64,000 bases of DNA, taken from contig CAZKBH010000003.1 in NCBI GenBank assembly GCA_964550795.1, forward strand, positions 1 through 64,000, given 5' to 3'. Origin of the DNA: M3007 sp964550795. GTDB lineage: Bacteria > Bacteroidota > Bacteroidia > Chitinophagales > Saprospiraceae. Shown here piece after piece: positions 16,570 to 24,971 of this stretch. Both the position numbers and the translations under genes were made by a program. Numbering within the stretch: the first letter of the stretch is position 1; each line of letters starts with the position of its first letter. The notes beneath the pieces are model-generated. The model ran no database searches. It was not told where the DNA came from and was given only the letters and a program-made list of their open reading frames with translations.

Positions 16570-19017
16570 ATGATGCAAGTAATCAAACGCAGCGGTCGAA
16601 AAGAAGAAGTGTCGTTCGATAAGATCACGGCGCGACTCCGAAAAATGACGTACGGCCTCGACACCAATTACGTCAACCTTATTGAAGTCTCCAAAAAGGT
16701 CATTATGGGCCTTTACGACGGCGTGACCACCGTCGAACTCGACAACCTCGCGGCAGAAACCGCCGCTACCATGGCTACCGTCCACCCGGATTATGCCCTG
16801 TTGGCCGCGCGCATCGCCGTGAGCAACCTCCACAAGGAGACCGAAAAATCATTCTCCAAGGTGATAGAAGACCTCTATCACTACGTTGACCCTAAAACGG
16901 GCGATCGCGCCGGCTTAATTGGCGACGAAACGCACAAGGTGGTCCAAAAAAACAAGGCCAAGCTCGACTCGGCCATCATCTTCGACCGCGATTTTGAATT
17001 CGATTACTTCGGCTTCAAAACCCTCGAACGCTCCTACCTCATGCGGATGAACGGAAAGGTGGCTGAACGCCCCCAACACCTCTTCATGCGCGTAGCCGTC
17101 GGGATCCATGGCGAAGACGTTGACGCGGCCATCGAGACTTACAACCTGATGAGCGAACGCTGGTTTATCCACGCCACGCCAACACTCTTCAACGCTGGCT
17201 CGCCCAAGCCACAGATGTCGTCCTGCTTCCTGCTCAGCATGGTGGACGACAGTATCGCGGGCATTTTCGAGACCCTCACGCGCTGCGCCCTCATCAGCCA
17301 AAGCGCGGGCGGTATCGGCCTGAGCATCCACAACATCCGCGCCACGGGTTCGTACATCAAAGGCACGGGCGGCACCTCCAACGGCATCATCCCGATGCTC
17401 CGCGTATTCAACGACGCAGCTCGCTACGTGGACCAGGGCGGTGGCAAACGCAAAGGCGCTTTTGCCGTGTATCTCGAGCCTTGGCACGCTGATATTTTTG
17501 AGTTCCTTGAACTGAAAAAGAACCACGGTAAGGAAGAAATGCGCGCCCGCGACCTCTTTTATGCCCTCTGGATCAGCGATTTATTCATGGAACGGGTAAA
17601 AGCAGACGCCGATTGGTCGCTGTTTGATCCGAACGAAGCACCTGGCTTGTTTGATTTGTACGGCGCAAAATTCGAGGCGCTTTACCACCAGTATGAGCAG
17701 GAGGGCCGCGCCCGCAAAACCGTGAAGGCCCGCGATCTTTGGCAAGCTGTGTTGGAAAGCCAAACCGAGACTGGCACCCCGTACATTCTCTACAAGGATG
17801 CGGCCAACAAGAAGAGCAACCAGCAAAATCTGGGCACCATCCGCTCTTCCAACCTCTGCACAGAAATCATTGAATACACCTCCAAAGACGAGGTGGCGGT
17901 GTGCAACCTGGCCTCCATTGCCCTGCCAAAATTTGTGGTAAACGGCGTGTTTGACTTTGAAAAACTGGCGGACATTACCCGCGTGGCTACCCGCAACCTC
18001 AACAAGGTAATTGATGTAAACTACTACCCAATCCCGGAAGCGCGTAATTCCAACATGCGCCACCGCCCCATCGGTTTGGGCGTTCAGGGCCTGGCGGATG
18101 CGTTCATCCTCATGGGCCTGGCGTTCGACAGCGACGCGGCCAAGCAGTTGAACAAGGATATTTTTGAGACCATCTACTACGCTGCGGTGTCCGAATCTGC
18201 GGCATTGGCCGAAAAGCTCGGGGCGTATGAAACCTTCCAGGGTTCGCCGCTGAGCAAGGGCATGTTCCAGTTCGATTTGTGGGATGTGACCCCGTCCAAT
18301 CGTTGGGACTGGGACAGTTTGCGCGAGCGCGTGAAACAAGTTGGTGTGCGCAATTCCCTGCTCGTTGCGCCGATGCCAACGGCCAGCACGAGCCAGATTT
18401 TGGGCAACAACGAGTGTTTTGAGCCCTACACGTCCAACCTCTACACCCGTCGTACCCTCGCGGGCGAACACATTGTGGTGAACAAACACCTCATGCGCGA
18501 CCTCGTGCGGCTCGGCCTTTGGGACGAAGAAATGCGCGAAGCCATCATGGCCGCCAACGGCTCGGTACAGGGCATCGAAGACATCCCGCAGGAAGTCCGC
18601 GACGTGTACAAAACCGCCTACGAAATCAGCCAAAAAGTCATCATTGACATGAGTGCGGATCGCGGCGCGTACATCTGCCAAAGCCAGAGCCTCAACGTGT
18701 TCATGGAAGCACCGACGTTTGCCAAACTATCCTCCATGCACTTCTACGCCTGGCAAAAAGGGTTAAAAACGGGCATGTACTACCTCCGCTCCAAAGCGGC
18801 CACGGATCCGATCAAGTTCACGCTCAGCAAAAAGCACCAGCAGAAGTTTGTGGCCAATGCGCAAACCGCTGAGCCAATTGTGGCGGCGAGTATAACGGCG
18901 GAAAAATTCGCGCAAGCCCCGGTTCCTCCAGTGCAGATGTCGGCCCTGGATATCGAGCAAGTAGCAGGCAAAATCTGTAGCCTGGATGATCCGGATTGCG
19001 AAGCATGCAGTGCATAA
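16570..19017 (+). CDS. nrdA: Ribonucleoside-diphosphate reductase, class Ia alpha subunit
   Basis: 815 residues. An N-terminal ATP-cone (from VIKRSGRKEEVSFDKI) gives allosteric activity control by ATP/dATP. Catalytic residues are all present with human R1 spacing plus one: Cys219, Asn428, Cys430, Glu432 and Cys445. The radical-transfer tyrosine pair is in GMYYLRSK. The tail CEACSA (Cys810, Cys813) is the shuttle dithiol regenerated by thioredoxin or glutaredoxin. It pairs with NrdB at 11449. The second Met of MMQVIKRSG could also be the start. Repeat arrays occupy both flanks. Confidence 0.96.
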   Translation: MMQVIKRSGRKEEVSFDKITARLRKMTYGLDTNYVNLIEVSKKVIMGLYDGVTTVELDNLAAETAATMATVHPDYALLAARIAVSNLHKETEKSFSKVIEDLYHYVDPKTGDRAGLIGDETHKVVQKNKAKLDSAIIFDRDFEFDYFGFKTLERSYLMRMNGKVAERPQHLFMRVAVGIHGEDVDAAIETYNLMSERWFIHATPTLFNAGSPKPQMSSCFLLSMVDDSIAGIFETLTRCALISQSAGGIGLSIHNIRATGSYIKGTGGTSNGIIPMLRVFNDAARYVDQGGGKRKGAFAVYLEPWHADIFEFLELKKNHGKEEMRARDLFYALWISDLFMERVKADADWSLFDPNEAPGLFDLYGAKFEALYHQYEQEGRARKTVKARDLWQAVLESQTETGTPYILYKDAANKKSNQQNLGTIRSSNLCTEIIEYTSKDEVAVCNLASIALPKFVVNGVFDFEKLADITRVATRNLNKVIDVNYYPIPEARNSNMRHRPIGLGVQGLADAFILMGLAFDSDAAKQLNKDIFETIYYAAVSESAALAEKLGAYETFQGSPLSKGMFQFDLWDVTPSNRWDWDSLRERVKQVGVRNSLLVAPMPTASTSQILGNNECFEPYTSNLYTRRTLAGEHIVVNKHLMRDLVRLGLWDEEMREAIMAANGSVQGIEDIPQEVRDVYKTAYEISQKVIIDMSADRGAYICQSQSLNVFMEAPTFAKLSSMHFYAWQKGLKTGMYYLRSKAATDPIKFTLSKKHQQKFVANAQTAEPIVAASITAEKFAQAPVPPVQMSALDIEQVAGKICSLDDPDCEACSA

Positions 19018-19213
19018 AATGGGGTTTAATGTGGTCAATGTGAAGAATGTGGTCAATGATTGCCTGAGCTTGGGTTAAACACATTGACCACATTAAACAT
19101 ATTGACCACATTCTTCACATTGACCACATTTACTCCATTGACCACATTGTCCACATTAAACCCATTGTCCACATTAAACCCATTGTCCACATTAAACCCA
19201 TTGTCCACATTAA
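19018..19213. repeat. 9-bp mirrored tandem array, island left edge
   Basis: The left arm (19020-19058) reads TTTAATGTGGTCAATGTG; the right arm (19079-19213) reads CACATTGACCACATT and then 15-bp variants (CATTGTCCACATTAAAC). They pair across a short loop near 19060-19078. This is the same unit as at 262-450. Here the G-poor arm does not lead to a start codon: 19214-19546 has no supported gene and leads into the AT-rich island. Confidence 0.85.
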
Positions 19214-19534
19214 AAATTACGGTCGCCGGGGGCGGCAAACAACAGTCGGTTCTTATTTCCCCGCTTACGCCAAGGCTATGACGGGTGAGCCGCCGATACC
19301 TTTTTGCCTTTAAAGGCTTGTTAGGTGCTGCGGATACAGTTCCCTCTACTTGAAACGCTTTTCCCACACTATGTTTCTGCCGGCTGGCTGCTGCTGGTGA
19401 CCGTTTTTTTTGAAGTACATTTGAGCAACGCTAATTTTTTATCAAAAGAGCATTATAGAAAAATAAAATTTAAGTGTGTGTTTTGGTTAGTTGGGCGCAA
19501 TCAAGTGGAAATCGTTAAACTCAACACAAATCAC

Positions 19535-19542
19535 TACTTTTG
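19535..19542 (+). promoter_or_regulatory. -7 element (TACTTTTG) abutting the restriction gene start
   Basis: A match to TAnnTTTG ends only 4 bases before the ATG at 19547. A start about 7 bases downstream would begin the mRNA at or next to the ATG, that is, a leaderless or near-leaderless transcript. The -33 half is weak. Confidence 0.5.
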
Positions 19543-19546
19543 ACGC

Positions 19547-20194
19547 ATGGAAACAATTTTTGACAGAACAAAACATATATATAAATCTGACGCTTTTGAA
19601 GAACTGATAAAAGACACTATCAGATTCTTCAACGGAACACCCGTTCATACACTTCCACCACCTGTAAGATTCCATGGAACGGGAGTTTATGCAATATACT
19701 ATACAGGCAAAAACGACTATTACAGTGAAATGTACGAAATAAACAGGCTCGAGTTTCACCTACCTATTTATGTTGGCAAAGCCGTTCCAGGCGGTTGGCG
19801 ACAAGCAAGAGATTCAAGAGTTGGCTTAACTACGTATGAACTTTTTGGGCGTCTAAGAGAACATGGTAAAAGTGTAAATCAGGCAAAAAACCTTGAGCAA
19901 AGCGATTTTTCCTGCAGATTCATGATTCTAGAAGACAGTGCAAATCATTTAATTGGAACTGTTGAAGCGGCATTGATTCGATATTACAAACCCATCTGGA
20001 ATACAAAAATTGATGGCTTCGGCAATCATGACCCTGGTTCGGGTAGGTATAATCAGGCAAAATCAGAATGGGACATTATCCATCCGGGCAGACCGTGGGC
20101 GGACAAGTGTATCGGACAATCGTCAACGATTGACCGAGTTGAAGAAAAAGCAGTGGAATATTTTATCCTCAAAAACAAAAAAAATGTTGAATAG
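19547..20194 (+). CDS. Eco29kI-family type II restriction endonuclease (GIY-YIG)
   Basis: 215 residues. The GIY-YIG nuclease core reads GVYAIYYTG (Gly46, Tyr48) and PIYVGK (Tyr75), followed by RLREH (Arg102, His106), Glu140 in GTVEAAL and Asn152 in PIWNTKIDG. These fall at the positions of the Eco29kI catalytic residues shifted by one or two. Eco29kI cuts CCGCGG; the same or a related site is likely here but cannot be proven from sequence. The gene overlaps the methyltransferase gene by 11 bases. It has low GC and a near-leaderless promoter. No C-protein gene is present. Confidence 0.87.
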   Translation: METIFDRTKHIYKSDAFEELIKDTIRFFNGTPVHTLPPPVRFHGTGVYAIYYTGKNDYYSEMYEINRLEFHLPIYVGKAVPGGWRQARDSRVGLTTYELFGRLREHGKSVNQAKNLEQSDFSCRFMILEDSANHLIGTVEAALIRYYKPIWNTKIDGFGNHDPGSGRYNQAKSEWDIIHPGRPWADKCIGQSSTIDRVEEKAVEYFILKNKKNVE

Positions 20195-21326
20195 TCTTGA
20201 ACTTTTTTCAGGAGCAGGCGGACTTGCCAAAGGCATTGAAATAGCTGGTGCGAATCATACGGCATTTGTTGAATGGAATGCTGATGCTTGCAAAACCTTG
20301 CGATTTAATTACAATTCTGACATTGTTCATCAAACAGATGTTCGACAGGTCGATTTTAAAAAATTTTCAGGTGTTGACCTAATAGCCGGAGGACCACCAT
20401 GCCAGCCATTTTCTATGGGGGGAAAAGCAAAAGGATTCGATGATGAAAGGGATATGTTCCCTCATGCAATTTCAGCAATTCGGCAATTAACGCCTAAAGC
20501 ATTCATTTTTGAGAATGTAAAAGGCTTACTTCGAAAGTCTTTCGCAGAGTATTTTAATTACATTATTCTTCAACTGACTTATCCAGAGATTACCAACAAC
20601 ACAGGGGATTGGAAGCAGCATCTATCTGAGCTTGAAAAGGTTCATACAAAAGGAAATTATAATGGCTTAAAGTATAATGTAATTTTCAGACTTGTAAATG
20701 CCGCTAATTATGGGGTTCCTCAAAAACGGGAACGTGTAATTATCGTTGGTATTCGCAATGATTTAAATTTAGCTTGGAGTTTTCCTGAAGAAACGCATTC
20801 CGAAGATGCTTTACTTTGGAGTAAGTATGTAACAGGCAATTATTGGACAAGTCATAAACTCCAACCCTCTACTGCTGACCTTCTTTGTATGGACATTGAA
20901 AAAAAGCGGCTGATGAGCAAGCATGGTTTTTTCCCGCCGACCTTAAAACCTTGGCTTACAGTTCGTGATGCAATTGCCGACTTGCCGAACCCGCAAAAAG
21001 TAAAGGATTTTCATCCGGAACATTATCACCGTGGTGGTGCAAGGTCTTATCCAGGGCATACAGGAAGTGACATAGACCAACCATCAAAGGCTCTCAAAGC
21101 AGGGGATCACGGTGTGCCTGGTGGTGAAAATATGATACGATTTTCTGACGGTTCTGTTAGATATTTTACCATTCTTGAAGCTAAGCGTATGCAGACTTTC
21201 CCCGATGATTACCCTATACTTGGGTCATGGACAGAAGCAATGAGGCAACTTGGTAATGCTGTACCTGTAAAACTTGGTCAGACTATTGCCGAAACGCTGA
21301 TACCTAGATTGACGGTACCCTACTAG
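20184..21326 (+). CDS. DNA (cytosine-5) methyltransferase
   Basis: 380 residues from ATG 20184; a longer frame extends upstream inside the endonuclease gene but does not look like protein of this family. Motif I ELFSGAGGLAKG, motif IV GGPPCQPFS with catalytic Cys73, motif VI FENVKG (110-115), motif VIII PQKRERVIIVG and motif X LGNAVPVKL are all intact, so it should be active. It would protect the site cut by the upstream endonuclease. It overlaps the endonuclease gene by 11 bases, and its TAG overlaps a possible GTG start by one base. Confidence 0.93.
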   Translation: MLNSLELFSGAGGLAKGIEIAGANHTAFVEWNADACKTLRFNYNSDIVHQTDVRQVDFKKFSGVDLIAGGPPCQPFSMGGKAKGFDDERDMFPHAISAIRQLTPKAFIFENVKGLLRKSFAEYFNYIILQLTYPEITNNTGDWKQHLSELEKVHTKGNYNGLKYNVIFRLVNAANYGVPQKRERVIIVGIRNDLNLAWSFPEETHSEDALLWSKYVTGNYWTSHKLQPSTADLLCMDIEKKRLMSKHGFFPPTLKPWLTVRDAIADLPNPQKVKDFHPEHYHRGGARSYPGHTGSDIDQPSKALKAGDHGVPGGENMIRFSDGSVRYFTILEAKRMQTFPDDYPILGSWTEAMRQLGNAVPVKLGQTIAETLIPRLTVPY

Positions 21327-21541
21327 TGGAGCTTTCACAAGCTCGGCAGGAACATGATCTTGAATGGTGTATTTGTTCCGAGTTAGAATTTCTAGTTTTC
21401 GAAAATTCTCGAGCGTTATGCAGAGCCCAAGAATACAATGCCAAAGATCATGTAAAAACCACTTTTGAGATTTATCACATTCCTGATAGCATTGCAGCAA
21501 ATCAATTTCTATTAAAAGAAATAGTATGTCAACAACTTTAA
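21326..21541 (+). CDS. Possible small protein bridging methyltransferase and FRG genes
   Basis: 71 codons from a GTG that overlaps the methyltransferase stop (TAGTG), ending 16 bases inside the FRG gene. It fills exactly the only gap in the unit. The product is acidic in its first half (MELSQARQEHDLEWCICSEL) with a later helix; no family recognised. Alternatively the interval is non-coding and holds only a start region for the FRG gene. The tight fit is the main argument for it. Confidence 0.38.
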   Translation: MELSQARQEHDLEWCICSELEFLVFENSRALCRAQEYNAKDHVKTTFEIYHIPDSIAANQFLLKEIVCQQL

Positions 21542-22350
21542 ATCAACATGACATTCCAACGCTAAAGCATTTTTCAAACTTCATAGAAAAACATTTAGCG
21601 CTTTCGAAGGATTCGACTCTTTGGTTTAGAGGATCCGGTAGGGCAACTTACACTTTATCCCCATCTATTCATAGGCATGCGACCATAGTATCGCCTGAGA
21701 AGATTATCGAACTAGAAACTCAGATAATGGATCGATTTAATCAAAGATCGGTTCCTTTTCTAAGCCGTCCACTTGATAAGAAGAATGATTGGGAGGTGTT
21801 GTTTTTTATGCAGCATCACGGAATACCAACAAGATTACTTGATTGGTCCGAGAACCCTTTTATCGCTATGTATTTTGCCCTGACGAGTGCTCATTACAAT
21901 GTAGCTGCGAAAAAAAGAGTATATGAGGAAGATGCCTGCATATGGGTCCTAGACCCTGTCGTCTGGAATCAAGAATCCTTACGGGATTTTTCATATGACA
22001 AGGGGATTCTTTCTGTTGAGGACCATTTTGTGGATAGTTTCAAGCCACGCACACCGTTTGGTAACATCAGAGAGAAGCCAATCGGAATATTTGGAACTCA
22101 CAATAGTTCTAGAATAGTTTCACAGCGAGGTGTTTTTACTGTGTTTGGAAAGAAGTTGAAGCCAATGGAAGAAACATATATCGAAGATTCATTTCCTCAA
22201 GATTCTTTGATAAAATTAATTTTACCAAAGGATAAAATTTTATCCTTACTAACCTCATTAACCTCATTAGGCATTACAGATTCTGTCGTTTACCCTGACT
22301 TAGAGGGTTTGGCAAAGGAAGTTCGACGCTTTTACAAATTTGATATTTAA
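21526..22350 (+). CDS. FRG domain protein
   Basis: 274 residues. The FRG domain spans about residues 25-200: its name motif FRG is at 34-36 (LWFRGSG), and the second conserved block QHHGIPTRLLDWS is at 96-108, followed by NPFIAMYFAL. FRG proteins are common in prophages and defence islands, with no established biochemical role. The R-G strand and the later TRLLDWS block recall the layout of ADP-ribosyltransferases, but this is speculation. The gene is three bases from the DUF262 gene, so the two are probably co-translated. It is AT-rich, like its neighbours. Confidence 0.85.
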   Translation: MSTTLNQHDIPTLKHFSNFIEKHLALSKDSTLWFRGSGRATYTLSPSIHRHATIVSPEKIIELETQIMDRFNQRSVPFLSRPLDKKNDWEVLFFMQHHGIPTRLLDWSENPFIAMYFALTSAHYNVAAKKRVYEEDACIWVLDPVVWNQESLRDFSYDKGILSVEDHFVDSFKPRTPFGNIREKPIGIFGTHNSSRIVSQRGVFTVFGKKLKPMEETYIEDSFPQDSLIKLILPKDKILSLLTSLTSLGITDSVVYPDLEGLAKEVRRFYKFDI

Positions 22351-22353
22351 ACG

Positions 22354-23400
22354 ATGTTCACAATCAGAAACTTTGACTCGAGAACCCTAAGCTGGTGGTA
22401 CGATCAGCGAGACAATATCGACTTTTCACCTTCATATCAGAGGAAAGGAAAGCTCTGGTCTACCGCAGATAAATCATATTTGATTGATTCGATCTTGAAT
22501 GGTTTTGATATGCCTAAAATATACATTGCTGATTTTACTTTTTTCAGCTCTACTTTAAATGAAGGCAGGAGACCGTATTCTGTTGTCGATGGTAAACAGA
22601 GGTTTGAGGCCATGTTTGATTTTTTTAGTGATAAATTGCTTATCGATCAAGATTTTATCTACATCGAAGAACCAAACCTAAACCTTGGAGGTCTAAGTTA
22701 CAAAGACTTGAAATCGAAGTACCCAAAAATCGCCAGTAAGTTTGAAAACTATAATCTTTCTGTTATTAGTATAATAACGGATAATGAAGGAATGATTAAT
22801 GAGATGTTCATAAGATTGAACAACAGCAAACCCTTAACTGGTGCTGAACTTAGAAATGCAATGAGAGGTGATGTGCCAAAACTTACTAGACGTATAATAG
22901 CTAATCACTTTTTTGTGGATCGAGTTAGGTTTAACACCCAGAGAGGGCAGGACTCAAATGTCGCTACTAAACTACTTCTTATCGAGTTTCGGGGAAAATT
23001 TGTTGATACTAAACGGATACACTTGGATAGACTTGTTGACGATGTCATTGCAGCTGAATCATCCAGCTTGGATAAAGCATACACTGAAATTGAAAAGGTT
23101 TTAGGCTATATGGACTCGTCGTTTATTTCTAAGGATCCACTTTTAGCATCATCCGGTATGATCCCGATCTATTACTGGTTTTATCGGACTTACGGTGCTT
23201 CACAGTCAAATGAACTCAGAAATTTCTTGGTTCAGTTTGAGCAAAGTAGAAAGAATAGTAAGAAGTTGAAGGATCGAGAATTGGACTATGTAAATTTTGA
23301 CTCTTTTACACGAAGCATAAATGACCAAGGTGGTCTACAAGGCGCGTATAATATTTTATTGAAAAAATGGAAACAATGGCAAGAAGGAGAGGAAATATAA
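22354..23400 (+). CDS. DUF262 domain protein (GmrSD/ParB-like N-domain)
   Basis: 348 residues. The DUF262 domain fills the N-terminal half: SYQRKGKLWS (28-36), LIDSILNGFDMPKIYI, and the nucleotide-binding signature VVDGKQR (77-83), the counterpart of DGQQR. DUF262 is found in the type IV restriction enzyme GmrSD and in SspE, usually joined to a DUF1524 HNH nuclease; I see no such nuclease here. The C-terminal part is helical and unassigned. It is the last gene of the packed unit, so it may act with the FRG protein. No ATP dependence is shown. Confidence 0.85.
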   Translation: MFTIRNFDSRTLSWWYDQRDNIDFSPSYQRKGKLWSTADKSYLIDSILNGFDMPKIYIADFTFFSSTLNEGRRPYSVVDGKQRFEAMFDFFSDKLLIDQDFIYIEEPNLNLGGLSYKDLKSKYPKIASKFENYNLSVISIITDNEGMINEMFIRLNNSKPLTGAELRNAMRGDVPKLTRRIIANHFFVDRVRFNTQRGQDSNVATKLLLIEFRGKFVDTKRIHLDRLVDDVIAAESSSLDKAYTEIEKVLGYMDSSFISKDPLLASSGMIPIYYWFYRTYGASQSNELRNFLVQFEQSRKNSKKLKDRELDYVNFDSFTRSINDQGGLQGAYNILLKKWKQWQEGEEI

Positions 23401-23455
23401 CTAAACCTATAGGATATTTTCCGCCTTGCATGGTGTTCTCCACCTGCTAGCGCTC

Positions 23456-23530
23456 ACCTCCCCAATCCCAAGCCCAACGCACCCTGCCGCGACGCTACAG
23501 CGTCGTGACATACCATTTTAGCCCGCTTGG
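23456..23530. repeat. Island repeat, copy 1
   Basis: CCAAGCCCAACGCACCCTGC followed by the stem-loop CGACGCTACAGCGTCG and GTGACATACC. It matches copy 3 at 25990-26094 and, inverted, copy 2 at 24641-24740. It lies in the gene-free interval 23401-23622. Confidence 0.7.
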
Positions 23531-23622
23531 CTGTCACTAGCACAAGAATATCGAAGAAAATGGCTAAACACCTACTCCGTTGTTCAATTAGTGACAATAG
23601 TAAGAGAGACGGGAATGATAGA

Positions 23623-24474
23623 TTATTTACTGATTTTTTTAATGTCTTCAAGTGAGCGGCTTTCATCCACAAGAATCAACTTTGCGAGACCACCGGATAT
23701 TTTCAACAGAGTTGCTAAATTAAAATTAGCAACTAAAAAGATTTGTTTTTTTACTGCTTTTCTGTATTTATCATCATATATTAAAAATGGTAATCTGATT
23801 AAAAGCAATTCATACTCAGCATAAAGTTTAACCAAATAAACAAATGGAACAAATATGATAGTTAGAAGTATAGGAAGAAGAAAACTTTTCAGGTTGGAAA
23901 TAGTAAATAATAATTCCGGGTGAATAAATGCCCAAAAAATTGCATAGGATAGAATTGTAAGGCCGACAACGGCACTCGCTGACTTATAAAACGATTCAAG
24001 CTTTTTGTAATTGGGGTATAATTCTGAAGATGCCTGAATCATCCCTAAAAAGACAAGGATAGGTAATAACAATATCTCAGTCAACAGATTAAAGTTGTAA
24101 AAATTAACAAGAAACTCCAATATTATAGTCCACTTTACAAGATCAATTAGCACTTTTTTGAAATCATCCACCTGACGAAAATTTATTGAGTAGTATGTCA
24201 TAACAATGCCAGTACCTAATAACCAAATGATGGTATCTTTGATTAGGCTTTCATCCCAAAATTGAACTCTTTGTAAAAAGTCAATCATCAACAAAGTGTA
24301 ATCTAAGACTAAAATATTTATTATTATTAAGACGGGTGTTCCGAATATAATTTTAACTACGTCAATAAAGGATTTTCGGGGTGTATCATATACCATTAAA
24401 AATACTAAAATCGCAATTGCCCAAAACAACAGAGCAATTTCGCGATTTGAAAAAATCTGGAAAATCTTGTCCAT
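23623..24474 (-). CDS. Multi-pass membrane protein of unknown function
   Basis: 283 residues with about seven predicted membrane segments (for example ALLFWAIAILVFLMVY, VLIIINILVLDYTLLMI, LLPILLTIIFVPFVYLV) and a basic C-terminal tail. No family recognised. The gene is strikingly AT-rich (one sampled 60-base line at 24301 has 14 G or C) and stands alone with its own promoter. Its place inside the island, between repeat copies 1 and 2, suggests horizontal transfer; a defence role is possible but unproven. Confidence 0.72.
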   Translation of the reverse strand: MDKIFQIFSNREIALLFWAIAILVFLMVYDTPRKSFIDVVKIIFGTPVLIIINILVLDYTLLMIDFLQRVQFWDESLIKDTIIWLLGTGIVMTYYSINFRQVDDFKKVLIDLVKWTIILEFLVNFYNFNLLTEILLLPILVFLGMIQASSELYPNYKKLESFYKSASAVVGLTILSYAIFWAFIHPELLFTISNLKSFLLPILLTIIFVPFVYLVKLYAEYELLLIRLPFLIYDDKYRKAVKKQIFLVANFNLATLLKISGGLAKLILVDESRSLEDIKKISK

Positions 24475-24489
24475 TTGAAGTTTTTCTTA

Positions 24490-24497
24490 CAAAAGTA
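24490..24497 (-). promoter_or_regulatory. -7 element (TACTTTTG) for the membrane protein
   Basis: On the minus strand the sequence is TACTTTTG, 16 bases before the ATG at 24474. It fits TAnnTTTG and gives a very short leader. Confidence 0.5.
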
Positions 24498-24640
24498 CAT
24501 AAAACAATCTGTATATCAAAGTGCTTCATCTCACATTTTTTGTAGTGTGTCTCTAACTTTCATATTCCGCTCGCCAAGTCTTCCAGCATGCTTACCAGCT
24601 GCCACGAAGCCCCACCTTGAATCGATGGGATCCACTTTGC

Positions 24641-24740
24641 GTTTGCTGGTAAACCGGCGGGAATACTCTGAACGGGACTGAAGCCATCGCGCCAGCGTGC
24701 GTTGGGCTTGGTATTGAGTCAGCTTCGCGCAAGCGGGGAT
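24641..24740 (-). repeat. Island repeat, copy 2 (inverted)
   Basis: On the minus strand it reads CCAAGCCCAACGCACGCTGG then CGCGATGGCTTC and ATTCCCGCCGGTTT, parallel to copies 1 and 3. The minus-strand frame across it (24531-24806, TTG start) does not resemble a known protein. A TACTTTTG at 24809-24816 could drive a minus-strand transcript through it. The rest of 24498-24971 shows no gene. Confidence 0.6.
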
Positions 24741-24775
24741 TTGTTCTGATTGGTTAAAAAATCTACCTTTGTCAT

Positions 24776-24837
24776 GGGTCGGTGAGCGGTAGTTTAAGTT
24801 TCGCAACTCAAAAGTACAGTTACCGACCCTTTTTTTT
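24776..24837 (+). terminator. Terminator-like hairpin with T8
   Basis: GGGTCGGT (24776) pairs with ACCGACCC (24822), followed immediately by a T-run. The loop is long, about 38 bases, with an inner CGG.AGTT/AACT stem. No plus-strand gene ends just upstream. Confidence 0.55.
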
Positions 24838-24971
24838 GTCTACCCCCTAACTCAGACTTCGGGTGGATTCTTGCAATAAACCCTCAAAAAATTGTTACAA
24901 ATTCTTAAATAATGCCAAACCGCAAACAATTGCTAAACCTAAATCTTGCAAAATTTTTTAAAATACCAATC

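Noticed and set aside
19214..19350. attC-like or integron core (GTTAGGT) near 19318
   Set aside because: Only one core-like heptamer is present; no partner half-site, second attC or integrase gene is visible.
24531..24806. 91-codon minus-strand frame with TTG start in the island
   Set aside because: It runs through repeat copy 2, and the translation looks like repeat-derived sequence with no family. A small transcript from 24816 remains possible.
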